Source: Sequoia sempervirens (lineage: Eukaryota > Streptophyta > Pinopsida > Cupressales > Cupressaceae). Taken from it: DNA of 64,000 nucleotides. Under the pieces are notes generated by a model, which saw nothing but the letters and a program-made list of their open reading frames with translations, did not search any database and was not told the origin of the DNA. This document shows, one piece after another, positions 36,325 to 49,060 of this stretch (the stretch's first letter is position 1; every line of letters begins with the position of its first letter). The translations under genes and the position numbers were made by a program. The stretch spans positions 123,213,394 to 123,277,393 of the forward strand of contig VDFB02252616.1 of the NCBI GenBank assembly GCA_007258455.2, in the 5' to 3' direction.

Positions 36325-37985
36325 TGTAGTGTAGGAAAAAGTATCCCTTTTCACACTTAATTTGGGAAATAAATATTAATAAAATGACTAAATTATGCCT
36401 TAATTTAGTGTCGTAATATGTGTTTTACATATTCAAAATAAGTTTAGGGTCTTTTAATTAAAATGGACTTAATTATGCCTTATTTTTGGTGTTGTAAGGT
36501 GTACCTTTACACTTTCACACTAACCTAGGGATTTATTCAATAATTGAGGTTAATTTGCCTTAATTGGCCCCTTTAATTCAAATCCAAGCCTAATTAATTG
36601 CAATTTCCGAAGGAGAAAACCCAACATTCATTAATGATATAACATAACACTCATCCTTGAAGAATATGTGTCCTAGGTAAGTGACCTAAGACTCATTTTC
36701 CACACGGCGAATGGGTCCTCACTTAGACCTAGGACCTAAATTTTTATTATGTTTTTGGTGGTATTTCAATGATTTCAAATGTATATTCAAATTTTAGCTT
36801 GTGCTATTTGAATTTCAAGAATTAATGTTAAGATATGTATAAATAAGAGGTCATTTCACTATGTTTCACCTAGAAGACTTTCAAGCAACCTAGAGTTTTT
36901 ATGCAAGCATCCCTATAACAATTTTATGATTTCAAGAGAAATTCAAGAGCACTTTCAAGATATTCAAGTGTAGAATTATTGAATATTTATTGCAACAATT
37001 AAGATTCTATTATCATGTCAAAGTCATATTACATCATGCATGTTGTTTGAGCTAATACGGTGATGTAGAGGTCAAGATCTATTCAAGTATTCAAGGAAAT
37101 CATTTTAAATCAAGTTTCATGAGCAAGTTTCATATCCATTAAGGATAATTCATGCAAGTTGCAGATCTACAATCCAAGGTTCAAACAAAGGTTTGGTGTG
37201 TTGTGACATTGCTTGTTCATTCATCATTCCTTCATGCTATTTTATTTCATTTCAAGGTTTGATTTCCAAAGCGAGGTTTCAACAAGGAAAACCTCAATTC
37301 ACCTAACAAACAACACTTTTCTCTCTTTGATGTGTGGTTGTAGGTTTTTAGGTTGAAGATTCTTTAAAGAGAAAAATTGAGGAAAGTTGCAAAGTTGTCA
37401 AAGTTGCAAGAAAAGTTGTCATTTCATGAAAACTCTTCTACAAAATTTATTTTCAACTGTTTGACAATGAAAATTGAGAATCTGGGAGTGCAGACATAGC
37501 AGAAGAGAACCCAAAAAGGATTTTTGCAGAGCCCTAGCTAGGACCCATTCACCATAGGGTGAATGAGTCCTTAATGAGCTTCAAAAAGCAACTTTTGGTA
37601 ACTAGTACACATCATTCTCCCTTTCTAGATCTGCCTTTTGATTGTTGTTTCCTGTAGTTTTAAGTATGGTCTTTCATTTGCATTTTATAGCTTGCATTTT
37701 GGAGTTTGTTTGATAGTTTTAATCTTTCTCCCCAAAGTGCTATTTGAATCATACCCCCATCCTTGCATAAAGGAGAAATTTGTTGATTCATACCTTGATT
37801 TGACTCACCTTTTGGTTGTTAGTCACTTCATTGTTTGGATCTCATTTCTTGAATGAAATAGTGGAGAATAGGGTTATTTGTTATCATTTTGGTGAACCCC
37901 CTTTCATATAAGCCCATTTTTTATTGTTTCGTAATTATACTTTTCCTGGGCATGATCATAGTCATCCATCCACATAAAAAAATGG
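36325..37985 (+). mobile_element. LTR or leader of an unclassified plus-strand retroelement
   Basis: It starts with TGTAGTGTAGG right after the gag relic. Two hairpins of a shared motif lie at 36690-36719 and 37541-37570. TTTGGTGAACCCC near 37890 has a counterpart TTTGGTGAACTTGC near 61108, and a CTCTCTTTG-TGTGTG-G-AGGTTTAGGT-like run near 37320 has one near 60375. I infer the two regions are the same kind of retroelement leader, but I cannot place the LTR ends securely. Confidence 0.35.
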
Positions 37986-38229
37986 CTTCTCCCAAAATAA
38001 TCTCATTAACAACTTCCATAGCCATAACATATCCACCTCATATGATTCTATAGTAGGTCATATTGAATAAGCTTGACCACAAGTAACATCCATCTCTCCT
38101 TCCAATCCTTCATCCATTGAACCTTTATAATCTAATCCATCCTACTCCCAATATCAATCCATCAGATCCCAATTCTTTTAGTATTTCCTCCGAGGGCTAT
38201 TTATAAAGGATCCTAAGAAACAACACACA

Positions 38230-39106
38230 AATGTAGGTATTTCATCTTACCATATTACTACTTCAGTGGTACCCCCATGTTTTGTCAACCATATGGTCAT
38301 CAATCCAAAATTCATCCAATCCCTCAAATCCCACATTCATAAACATCGCAAATTCCTTCACCATCCATTTGTTCAACTTCAAGCATACATTTTTTCACTA
38401 ATCACTAGTGTAAAACATCATTCCTCTCTCATCTCTTCCAAACATATCTAACTATGTCAATAACTTGCTCCAAAGGATACACAAATGCTTCCCATAGATA
38501 ATCATGAAATCAAATCCAATCCTATATTTGATAAAAATTCTTAGCTATGAACAAGATATCCTAGATAAAACACCATCATACACGCCATCACCTACCAAGC
38601 CCACTCCAAAATTACCTATTCAAAATCCACTATTATTGTGCCAAAATATTGAGTCCATGCAAGACTCCCCCATCCATAGAAAAACTCATATACCCTTGTT
38701 AGAATTAGATATATGTCAAGAGCACAATCCAAATCATGAAGAAACAAGTTCTAAAATGAATCAAGATCAAGTTTCCCAAATCCTCCCTATAGGTGATCTT
38801 GACCTTCAAGATAATCCAATCATTGGTCAAGATCCCATCTCTCCTCTAGAATTCTATAATGATCCCATCATCCCTCTCTATTTCATCCATGATCACAAAT
38901 TTGAAGTTGATCTCATCTATATTCCAATAACATCCACTACCCAATATGAAACACTTTCCTCCACTGGAAACATAGATGATCAAATAAATAATGTGACTCA
39001 AATTAAACACATTAATAAGCAAGCTACTACATATCAAATCAACATTCCAAATGATGAAGCGACGACAAGCATGCACAAGGAGATATTCCAATATCTTATC
39101 AACTAG
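38230..39106 (+). CDS. Unknown retroelement-associated ORF, Pro/Ile/Asp-rich
   Basis: An open frame of 200 codons (38504-39106) follows the leader at 36325-37985; a related 61-codon frame at 38266-38451 may be its upstream part after a frameshift. It is rich in Pro, Ile, Asp, Asn and His, with PTKPTPKLPIQNP early and NPIIGQDPISP in the middle. The latter resembles the (D/E)IIGQ(R/K)D pieces of the repeat ORF at 61.7-63.5 kb. No enzyme motif, signal peptide or membrane segment. I infer a fast-evolving retroelement protein; function unknown. Confidence 0.3.
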
Positions 39107-39986
39107 GATTATCCACTTTTGTCAAAGTAGGCTTTCTTTATTAATAGAAAATAACCAATGTCAATGCTTCAAAACCATACAAAGATGGGTTAACATCTTG
39201 TTTTCAAAACAACACATACCCTATTGCAAACAAATTCTATCAAAATGTGCAGTATCAAGGAAAGGGATTAAACCTATATGAATAAGTAATTTTAGAGCCA
39301 ATACATTTTTTGTGTAAATCCAAGATATAAAGGTCTTATTTATTCATCAATTAGGGAATCTAATAATTTTAGTGGTACCTCAATGACACTAGGGGAAATT
39401 AATCCAATGCAAGCATCAAAATAGGGGTCATCTATAGTCCTTACCATAAGGTTGTTTCCAACACTCCTTCCTTCCACACCATTAACCAACATTTCCAAAT
39501 CCTTCAACACACTATTGGGACTAAAAAACAAAATTCTTATAAATTAAAATACCAAAATCAAAATTCCAAAGCCAATGAATCCAAAAATCAAATTGGATAC
39601 GTGAAGTCAAAATAGATCCTAAATCAAATTGGATCAAGAAAATCACTGATTTAAAATCTAATAGTCAATCAAAATGTGAAGATACAAGTAAAAAAGGCCT
39701 CCCATTAATCATGTATCCACCTCCTTCAAAATGGTCTTCAATCCCAATACGTAAGGTGTATAAAATTGTTGGTCCCACGCACACTCACAATTCAAAATGC
39801 AAACTCCCTTTTCCACCATCCCAAGTTTGGAAAGCAACAAATCTTACATATAAAATTCTAAATAACTCATCCATGTCTCACATCCCTTATTACAATATGA
39901 CATATCACCTAAAATCCAAAAATCCTAACTCGCACATTCACTATGTCCTAGTAGCAACACTTTAGCTTAAGGATTCTAATGACACT
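39107..39986 (+). other. Probable continuation of the same element, no clear gene
   Basis: Contains an 84-codon plus frame (39711-39965) with VWKATNLTYKILNNSSM, plausible protein but with no family I know. The rest is A-rich and broken. It ends at the LTR start at 39992. Confidence 0.25.
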
Positions 39987-39991
39987 CTAGT

Positions 39992-40855
39992 TGTAATATC
40001 CCTTTTTGGGATATTATTTAAAGCAACAATATTTACTCAAAATATGACAATAGTTTTATCAAAGATTAAGAATTTATGATAATAATCATATCAATAGATC
40101 ATAGCACAATACAGGCAAGGTTTTTCAAAATGTGAATTCCTCAAAAATACTTTGCAAAATTGTTGAATTAAAGGACCTTGTCCCTAACTCAACAATGATA
40201 ATACCAAGGAACCCATCCCTTGCTGTCAATGGCATGAAAATACCTCATCCTTCCAACCCTTAGCCCACCCAGTGATCCTAGACCCCATCTAATTTGTAAA
40301 TACTACCTAGAATTCACAATTGGTGACTTGATGTATTTGCTAGACTATTAATTACCATTTCTTGATGGATTGATAATTAAAGTGAATAATAATTATATAA
40401 TTTTATAAACAATTATTGTTTGAATTAATTTTCTATAGTATATAATTGTTGCATGAAATGATATTTTACAATTGATTTCTCACTTGATGCCTTCTCAAAT
40501 GAATTGATCTCCCCTTTTATATCTTCCAATCTAAGGGAGTCAGACCCCTTCATCAAATCATTTATTATGCAAAGAGTTGCACCCCTTCATAATCAAGTTC
40601 TTTATTTAAACTCTTGGTTTATTTTTATTTTATGATTTTTATGGAATCATTGCTAATAACATTTCTTTTAATCTTAATCAATCATTCTTTAGAATCACAA
40701 TGATTATTATTTTACTCCCCTATGTTAGACTATTATATTTTCCTTAAGGTTGTGATTTCTTTCTTGGCAGGGGCATGATAGTCTGCCTTGATAGGCTGTC
40801 GTTAGGTCCTATCTCTTTAGTTAGAAAATACATCAATTGTATCAACCGGGTAGTG
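39992..40855 (-). mobile_element. Left part of an older LTR split by the Athila-like composite
   Basis: Begins TGTAATATCCC. Its presumed partner, 56944-57543, ends ATATAACA followed on the plus strand by CCCCTTCCTTT, which is a polypurine tract (AAAGGAAGGGG) on the minus strand. Together they would make an LTR of about 1.46 kb with ends TGTTATAT and GATATTACA. Inference from end motifs only. Confidence 0.4.
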
Positions 40856-42142
40856 TGTTGGCCTACTCTAATGGTTCAATAACTAAGCCCTTAAAGTTGT
40901 GACTTAGAGATTAGACATATGCACTAAGTAGCTATCTTACTCATCATGAAGGTGCATTTCATTGTCAATCTAGGGATGTAAACATGAAATGGTTCAGCAC
41001 TGTATGTGCACTAGGACTCCACTGTAGTTATCCTCATCCTACAACTAGAAAAGGAACAGTACTGAAAATAGAATGCTGGAAAGAAATTAACATAAGCACT
41101 GAGCATGAATCAACAAATACATTGACCATCAACTACTGAACTGGAAATGGATGACAAAAATAGAAATCTCAACAAGCAGACAGGAACTACTCTTTCTACC
41201 TTGACTGTAGGAATAGTCACAGAATAGAGTTCTAATGGTTGTAGGAATAGACAAATGTTGAAACCAAAACTAGATACTAAACATAAAAATAACTACTAAA
41301 ATAAATGGGTGGAATTCTCACCAAGTGGGCCCCATTGGGTGAGTCTTCCTTAAGCTAACTCAGATACAACATATCATAATATCATTTTATTCCTTGAAAA
41401 CATGATTACAACATATCATCAATATGACTATATTACTAAAACTGAAAATGCAAGTACAATCTCAGAACATCCAACCTTATGAAAAGGGGCACTTGACCAT
41501 TATTTATAGAGGGAAAAGCTTCTAATTAACCCTAACTAACTAGGCAGTCGACTCTAACAAAATAGGAGGATGCCATTTATTGAAATCATAGAAAAGAGAG
41601 GGAGAAAGTTATGCATGCGCCAAATTTGATCAAAGCAGACTTGCCCCAACAAGGATCCAACACAACACACTTCCTATATTTGCTCAACTAACAAACATGA
41701 TCATTTTAAAGGTTTTTACAATCTTTCATTCAAGCTAGGAATTTCCCTATGTTGAGATTTTTCCTTCATTTGACCTCTTAATGACCATCTTTTTGACTTT
41801 CTTAACAACTGACCAACTAATAGGAGTTTCTTCCACTTTGCAAGCTTCATTTACATAAACATCTTAATGTGAACCTACATAATGACATTAGCATGCACAA
41901 AACAATTGTATATCCATAATTACCTTAAAGTAACATCCATTCAATCACATATAAAATTAACATAGATAATTCACATAGCATGTTAATGTCATTAAAATTC
42001 ATAAGGATAAGTCCATGCCCAAGGTTTATGGATTTAAGGAAGTAACATGGAGAATGTCAATAACCAAGTGTCAAAGTCTATAGTATCATCAACAAATATA
42101 TGATAAACCCTATCAAAATTGAACCATTAATTGGACTCATCA
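40856..42142 (-). mobile_element. 3' LTR of the composite element, 1287 bp
   Basis: In plus orientation it begins TGTTGGCC and ends ACTCATCA. It aligns throughout with 55667-56943 at about 86% by eye over the first 170 bp. Minus-strand CTATAAATA near 41500 is a probable TATA box, present in both LTRs. Confidence 0.8.
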
Positions 42143-42155
42143 TCTCCCCCAAACC
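42143..42155 (-). promoter_or_regulatory. Polypurine tract of the composite element
   Basis: The minus strand reads GGTTTGGGGGAGA directly before the LTR start TGATGAGTCC. It marks the 3' LTR boundary and the minus orientation. Confidence 0.75.
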
Positions 42156-42751
42156 TAATGTTTTGTTGGTCCTCCAGCAGAGGGAGCTCTATTACTTTGC
42201 CTTGTCAAAGCTCTGAAGTCACCAACTACTAACTATCCCAGATCAGTCTCTACAATATATTAATTGGGATCCCAATAGAACCCTTGCTTGTTTTCCAAGC
42301 TGCTTCACCTTTTCCTTTCTATAGCTGTCATATTGGTAATATCTATAATTTGGTACTAGCCACAACAGAGTAGGTGGTTGAAATGTCAATGGAAGCCAAT
42401 ATTGTCGCCTCATCCTTCCAATATGTATGTACCTAGTACATTGTTTACATGTTGCAGCATAATTTTAAAAGGAATGGGGTTCAACCTATTTCAATTGATT
42501 TGTTAAACTATTCCACCTATGTGATAGGTACCCATTACTATTTTCCCTGTAGTATCAGCTACCTACTCATATTCTTGATATGCTTCTTCCCTAATAGGCA
42601 TGATCCTATTTTTGTAGCCCGGGCGATAAAGAATTATGTGCCATGTATAATAAATGTATGAAGGGTTACTGGATTCAGCTCTGAGAGACAAGCGGGTATG
42701 AAGTTCTCTTTCCCTGTAAATTTTAAACTAATGCCCCTAGCTGATTTCATT

Positions 42752-44460
42752 CTAGATCCATGACATGAATGCCCTCAAATGGATATCTCCAATGTATAGT
42801 AATGGGTTCCAATCATGATCATTAGGCACAACATAATTATGCAAGTATAATTCACACAACATATTTTTAACTTCAAGAGGAGAAGATTGGTAGGATTGGA
42901 AAAACTCACGTGGAGTTTCAATAGAAGGGCTCAAACCTGAAATAACCATTGATAGCTTGAAGGAAATATGTCGCTCCTTAAAATGCAATGCATATACTCT
43001 CGGAGGAGTTTTGCATGCCATCATTTGGGGTACTAAAGCTACCACATTATCTCCCTTATCCTTCAAGGAAACAATCTTTGCATTCTTTTCTTCAATTTCT
43101 GCATTTTTCTTTTTGACTTCTTCATGTAGCTTGTATCTTTCCTTTTTCCACTCCTCTTTCCTTTGCATCTCACTCCATAAGTTCAAGGCTACAAGATTCC
43201 ATGAAAATTTGGGAGGTTTATGTTTTCCTACCAAGATCTTCCCTCACACTGATTCTTGTTGTTCAAATAACACCAATTGCAATGATTCTTGTTGTTCACC
43301 TTACTCTGGTTGTAGTGGTTCTTGATTTTCAACCTACTCTACAACAACAATAAGCTTTGCTAATCTTATGTTTGCTTGTTCCTCAAAATTTTCTTTCACT
43401 TCAATATTTACCTGCCCCTTAGGAGCTTTAGTCTCCTTCCTAGGTGTTCTTCTAAGACTAGGGCTTCTTTTTGGAGGCATATTAGTAGTCGTCTTATCTG
43501 GTTTTGATTTCATCAAAGGGATTTTATGTTTGTCAGTAGCTGCAGGAAAACCAGTGTCATCATCTTTATGTTTCCTAGGGCTTGATTTCACTTTTTTTGT
43601 CGTTTGCTTCGTGGCCTTCCCTTTCCTAATTTCTTCCTATCTCAATTGTGCTTCCTCTTTTCTAATGGCAACCCTAGTTCGAATTGAGGTTTTGGGAAGA
43701 ACATTAACATTAGGTTCTGAGGATGAACTTTCTTCATCTAAATACTCTGATTCAAAGGAGCCAATTTCTATTGTTGATTTCGGCTACAAGAGGGTTTGTG
43801 CTAGAGTTTGTGCCAGAGGTTGAAGCTCCGGGAGTGGTTTTAGCAACCCTCTCACCCCTACTAACCCTAAAATCTTGAGGTTGACCTCTAGGATGCACAT
43901 TTTCTAGTTTGAATTGATCAATGCTTACAAATTATTCCCATGTCATACTAGACACTTCTTGTAAAGACTTTTCTACTAACAATTTTATCAAATAGTGATG
44001 AGAAACAGAATTGTCCCTACCTTTTTGTGTTTTAGTTGCCATTATTATAAGGAGGTTGTACAACACACTTGGCACGTTCATCCTTATACCATGTCTCATA
44101 TGGTTTAGGAGCTAAAAATGCACAAAATGAAGGCATGATTGGCGGCCCTCATAGGTAATATATTTGACAATGTTGACAACAACTTGTTTCCACTTTTCTC
44201 GCAGAGAAGTTCTCCTCATTCCTTGCTTATCAACAACAAGCAAAGGATCACTAGGTTCAGTGAATTCTACCCTAGCTAACCTCACATCCCTGGAAGCAAG
44301 GTATGGCTCTCCTTCAGCAGGAAAACCCATTACTTCAACAATTATCTCCTCAGTGGCTATAACTTCTAGCCCTTTTACCATTGCCTTCCCATCAAAAAGT
44401 GTTTGTGCAAATTCCAAAGCAATATCCTCATTGAAACTTTCTAGTTTCATAAATTAGACC
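42752..44460 (-). pseudogene. Third ORF downstream of integrase (env-like position)
   Basis: Three minus-strand pieces lie between integrase and 3' LTR: 44112-44450, 43334-43591 and 42752-43234. The first reads FAQTLFDGKAMVKGL, then IIVEVMGFPAEGEPY and VVDKQGMRRTSLREKW. This resembles a conserved domain of unknown role in the extra ORF of plant Athila-type elements, where an ATEEIIVEVMG-like line recurs. The second is Lys/Pro-rich. The third has a coiled coil (KERYKLHEEVKKKNAEIEEKN) and a C-terminal block. No signal peptide or obvious membrane segment is seen, so calling it env rests on position only. Stops separate the pieces. Confidence 0.5.
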
Positions 44461-45344
44461 AACCATCCACAATTCCTGAATTCGGCCAAAGAGAGTGCAT
44501 CCTGCAGTATCATGTCATGAACTATAGGTTCATTTCTAATCAGCTAACCTCCCATTGTTTCTACCCACAATCAAGCAAGCACTTTTGCAAAATTTTCTTT
44601 CCTGCAATTGTTCTCTGAACCCAATTTCTTCTACTTCTTGCAAATATTCTTCAAGGCTAATTCCAATGTCATATGAAATTTACCCTTTCTTGGTGATGTT
44701 ATGACTATGACTAAGGTAGTAAAGAAACATAAATGAGGGGTATCATCAAGAAAAATGGTGGCAGTTTAGTGTCATATCACACATGTAAGTCGTCATTTCA
44801 ACTATATCATTCAAATTTGCTCATTTCAAATTTGCTAACATGGATGACACGTGGACATGTGGGTTCACACTCCCCCCCAACCTAAATTAGAGCACGTGTC
44901 TCCACAAACTATGTGTTAATTATGATGTGATAGGGAAAAGTACATATATGTGCTATGTGAAATATCAACATTAATATATAGTAATTAAATAAATCCATTT
45001 AAGATAATTAAGATATAACAAGTTTTGCATGCACCTGAAAATTTGGAGTGTCGTTTACAAAAAATGTGGAAGGAAGTATGGGTTACTTTAAAAGTACATT
45101 TGAGCAATTAAATAAAGTGGTGATGGAATGAAGTGATGGTGGAGTGAAATGGTGGTGGAGTTATGGAAGAGAGAGAAAGGATGTAGATGGATTGGTGGAT
45201 GGGTTTATTGATGAAGAAGTTGATTCCCACAAAAGTGGAAATATTTATTATGATGTGATTGTATGCATACCTTGACTAGTCAGAATGAGGGACACTAGGT
45301 CTACTTCCTTCGGCTGCAGGAAGTTCAGAGGCTTAGTGTTGAAT

Positions 45345-46480
45345 AAATTATTGCATGAATTCTTGTTTGGAAGCTGACTTCTGATATAACCTGAGATGGT
45401 GGCCATTAACTAGGAGCTTGAATCTAACAGGGTCAATTGTGGTGAGTTGAATAGCACCATTGGAGAAGACTTCTGCAACTTCATACGGTCCCACCCACCT
45501 GGTTTGTAATTTGATTGCATTATCTTGATACCTGGAATCATAAAGGAGGGCCCAGTCACCTAGTTGGAACTTCTTTTCCTTTATGTATTTATCATGCCAT
45601 TTGACTTTTTAATTTTGCACCATCTCAATATGATGAAGGGTTGACTTTCTCATCTCATCTAAGGCATTCAACTGCATGATTTTGTCCATTTGTTCCTCAT
45701 ATATGTCTATCCCAAGATCTAGTGTAGTTCTAAGAGTTATATGCTCAAAATCTATAGGCATCATGGTTGTTTTCCCATGCATTAATTCAAAAGGAGTGAA
45801 ACCAGTGGTTGTCTTCCAAGTAGTTCTATAAGCCCAGACAGCTTCTGGCAACCTGGTTGCCCAATCTTTCCTGTGAATAGCCACTATTTTGGTCAAGATA
45901 GCCTTCATTTCCCTATTGATCACCTCAAATTGGCTATTGGCTTGAGAGTGATAGGGGGTAGATTTCCTATGCCTTACATTATATTCATTGACCAATGTTG
46001 TGACAAGGGTTGATGTAAACTAAGCCCCTTGATCTATCACTATCTCTCTAGGAAACCCATAACATGCGAAGATATTCTCATAGAGGAATTCTACAATTTT
46101 ATTATCTCTAACATGTTTCATAGCTTCAACCTCAACTGACTTGGTCACATAGTCAGTGCAAACCAAGATATAGGATTTTCCATTTGATGGTAGATCAATG
46201 GGTCCTACAAAATTAAGTCCCCATTTATCAAATGGTGTGATGACTACCTAGGATTATAGAGGCATCTAATCAAATTTAGTTGGTCAGCCCATCCTCTGAC
46301 ATCTATCACACTTCCTAGTATACTTGCCTGCATCCTTATGAAGTGTGGGCCAGTAATATTCTGTATTAAGAATCTTCATTGTTGTCCTCTTTGCTGCAAC
46401 GTGCCCTCCACCGGGTTCATTGTGAGATGATTGCAGTATATCATATGTTTCATCCTCCCTTACACATATCCTCATTACAT
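45345..46480 (-). pseudogene. Integrase, copy A
   Basis: Order on the minus strand: zinc-binding His2-Cys2 module (46475-46284, HNEPGGGH...CDRCQRMG), catalytic core, then a GPY/F module near 45490 (RWVGPYEVAEVF) ending at about 45345. It would insert the element cDNA. The first catalytic Asp is changed: the codon at 46214-46212 is AAT (Asn) in the WGLNFVGP line. The second Asp (VIDQGA) and the Glu (QFEVIN) remain. Stops occur after DQGA and at 45609-45611 (AAA to TAA). Nonfunctional. Confidence 0.8.
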
Positions 46481-46487
46481 GATTTGG

Positions 46488-48000
46488 TTAAGTGTAGAAT
46501 AAACATCCTACAATCCATGAGAAAGGAAAAGTTTTCTCAATAAGCACCCTTCTCTCCTTTGGAGAGAAATGAGGAGGAACTCTCCTTGTAACTATATAAT
46601 TGGCTATATTTGCATACCAAGGTGTGTGCACACTTATGGAAAACAAATATTCATTAGGGAAGAACTCATCAATGACTTGAATGTCCTCTAATGTAGTCAA
46701 TCTAGAGAGAAAGTCTACTACAATATTTGTCTTACCTGGTTTGTCAACAATGGTGATATCAAATTCCTGCATCAATAACAACCACCTTGCTAGCCTACCT
46801 GAAATCAAGGGCTTATTCATGAGGTATCTTATGGTTGCATGGTACGTATGGATAAAGATGTAATATCTTGTTCTGTAATGCCTAAGCTTGTCAAGGGCAT
46901 AGAGGACTATCAACATCTCCTTCTCTCTCACTGTGTAATTAAATTCAACTCTTTGTAGGTTTTTGTTCACAAAGTAGATTACATTCTCAATTGCTCCCTC
47001 TTTTTTTCCCAAAACAGATCATATAGCATAATCAAATGCATTTGTGTGAATATGAAAAGCGAGTTCCCAATTAGGGCCTTTGAGTATAGGAGCATGGCTT
47101 AAGGTTGTTTTCAAATCAGAGAATGTTTTGTCACACTCCTATGTCCATTAGAACTCAACATATTTAGGTAGAAGATTGTATAGTGGTGTTGCCATCTTAC
47201 TAAAATCTTTGATGAAGCGCCTATAGTATCCTACATGTCCCAGGAAACTTCTAACATCTTTATGCTTGGCAGGAATAGGAAGATTGGTAATCACCTCAAT
47301 CTTGGTTGGGTCCACTTGAATTCCTTTCTAAGAGATGTAGTGGCCAAGGACTACTCCTTCCTGCATCATCATGAAGCATTTCTCACTGTTCAAGGATAGA
47401 TTATGGTCTTCACATCTCTACAAAAAATTTCTTAGATTTTCTAATGCTTCTACAAAATCAACACCGTAAGTAGTAAAATCATCCATGTAGATCTCCATAC
47501 AATCATGTGAGATATCTAAAAATATACTAATTACTACTCTTTGAAAGGTTGTAGGTGTGTTACATAAACCAAATGGGAGTACTGAGTAGTTGTATTCTCT
47601 TGATCCTCATGTGCAATTTGTATTTGATTATAACCACTAAATCCATATAGGAAAGAAAAATATTGCTTACCTGCAAGTGAATCTAGTACTTGGTCTATGA
47701 AAGGAAGGGGAAAATGATCATTTTTGGTGGCAGATTTGAGTTCTCTATAGTCAACACAAACTCTCCATTTACCTCCCTTTTTAGGCACAATTACCAATGG
47801 GGACACTCATTGGTTGTCTGAGATAGGATAGATAAATCCTACATCCAATAACTTTTGTAGTTCCCCTTTTACAATCTCACTCAATGCAGGGTTGATTCTC
47901 CTTTGTGGCTGACTTACTAGTGTGCAGTCATCTCTGATATATATCCTATGAGTACAGAGTTTGGGATCCAATCCTTTCATGTCATGGTAATGTCATGCAA
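46488..48000 (-). pseudogene. Reverse transcriptase and RNase H, copy A
   Basis: RT begins around 47880. The line SPLVIVPKKGGKWRVCVDYR starts at 47803; the catalytic YMDDF is at 47489-47475. RNase H follows, with the FNYTVREKEMLIVLYALDKL line in 46488-47012 and then the connection to integrase ending LARWLLLMQEFDI...KPGKTN. YMDDF with FTTYG after it and the absence of a chromodomain fit the Athila/Tat branch. Several stops lie between YMDDF and RNase H, for example RNFL followed by a stop near 47420. Confidence 0.8.
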
Positions 48001-48108
48001 ATACATGTTGATGGGTCTTCAACAAGTTTGTCAAGGACAACTACTACTCTTGACTCAACTATTAATTTTTAGATGTTTCCCTTCTGACACTTGTACTTGT
48101 GTGGTTAA

Positions 48109-49060
48109 CTAAATCATGGTTGTTTCACTAATGCTCGGATTTTTTAGCTCATGTGGTAACAATGTGTGAAGCATATTTGTTGCTGCAAGAAGTTCAGGTG
48201 CAAGAAGAGTGGGCAAAAGTGTCTTCACTGGACCTGCAGAACTAGATTCATGAGTGGATGATTCTTCATGCACCTCACAATGGTTTTGAATTATGTGGGA
48301 CAACACTTCATCTTCTTCCTAAAGTTGGATGAAAGGACTTCTACCTATCATCATGAGTTGTGCCACTGAATTGACTTCCTCAGGCTCTTCTCCAACATGT
48401 GACCATATGGGGTTATCCATATCATGGGATGGTTGAGCAGGAGGGTAGAGAACAAGATTTTTAGTGCTTCTCCCATCAAAAATAAGTCATGTCTCATGAC
48501 TGACATCCAATGTAAGCATCTATTGTGGCTAACCATGACCTACCCAAAATAATGGGATACCCTCCTAGTGTAGCTTTAGGGGAGAGGATCATGAAATCTA
48601 CTGGGTACTTCCAAGAATCTAGAGTTACAACAAGGTCTTCTACTATACCATTTGGTTTGATAGTAGAACTATCAACAAGCTACAGGATAGTACGAGTAGG
48701 TCTCATATTTGCAACATTCAATTGCTGTAGGATATCCTTAGTCATCACATTTATTTATGCTCCCAAGTCAATTAGAGCATTCGTTACTTGGATCCCATTT
48801 ATAATAACTCCTACCATAGGACTACCTGGGTCAGTGTATTTAGGAACACTAAAATTCCCAAGCATGATATCTACTAACTGTCCCACCACATGAATGGTAG
48901 TGGAGTCTTTATTTTTCCTCCCTAGCTTTTTGAGACATGCTTCTTTGATTACTTTGCTATATATGGGGACATATTTTATGGCTTGGAATAAAGGTATCTT
49001 AACACATATGTGTTTCAACTGATCTAGAATGTCAAAGGTTGTTTCCTCCTTCTCTTCCTT
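48109..49060 (-). pseudogene. Aspartic protease and linker, copy A
   Basis: The frame 49018-48755 ends with VTNALIDLGA, the retropepsin active-site strand with catalytic Asp intact, followed directly by a stop. The protein sense continues after it (MTKDILQQLNVANMR) in the same region down to about 48560. The flap-like and C-terminal lines GGYPIILGRSWLA follow. The linker to RT (48306-48109) is low in conservation. It would cleave the polyprotein; not functional here. Confidence 0.75.
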
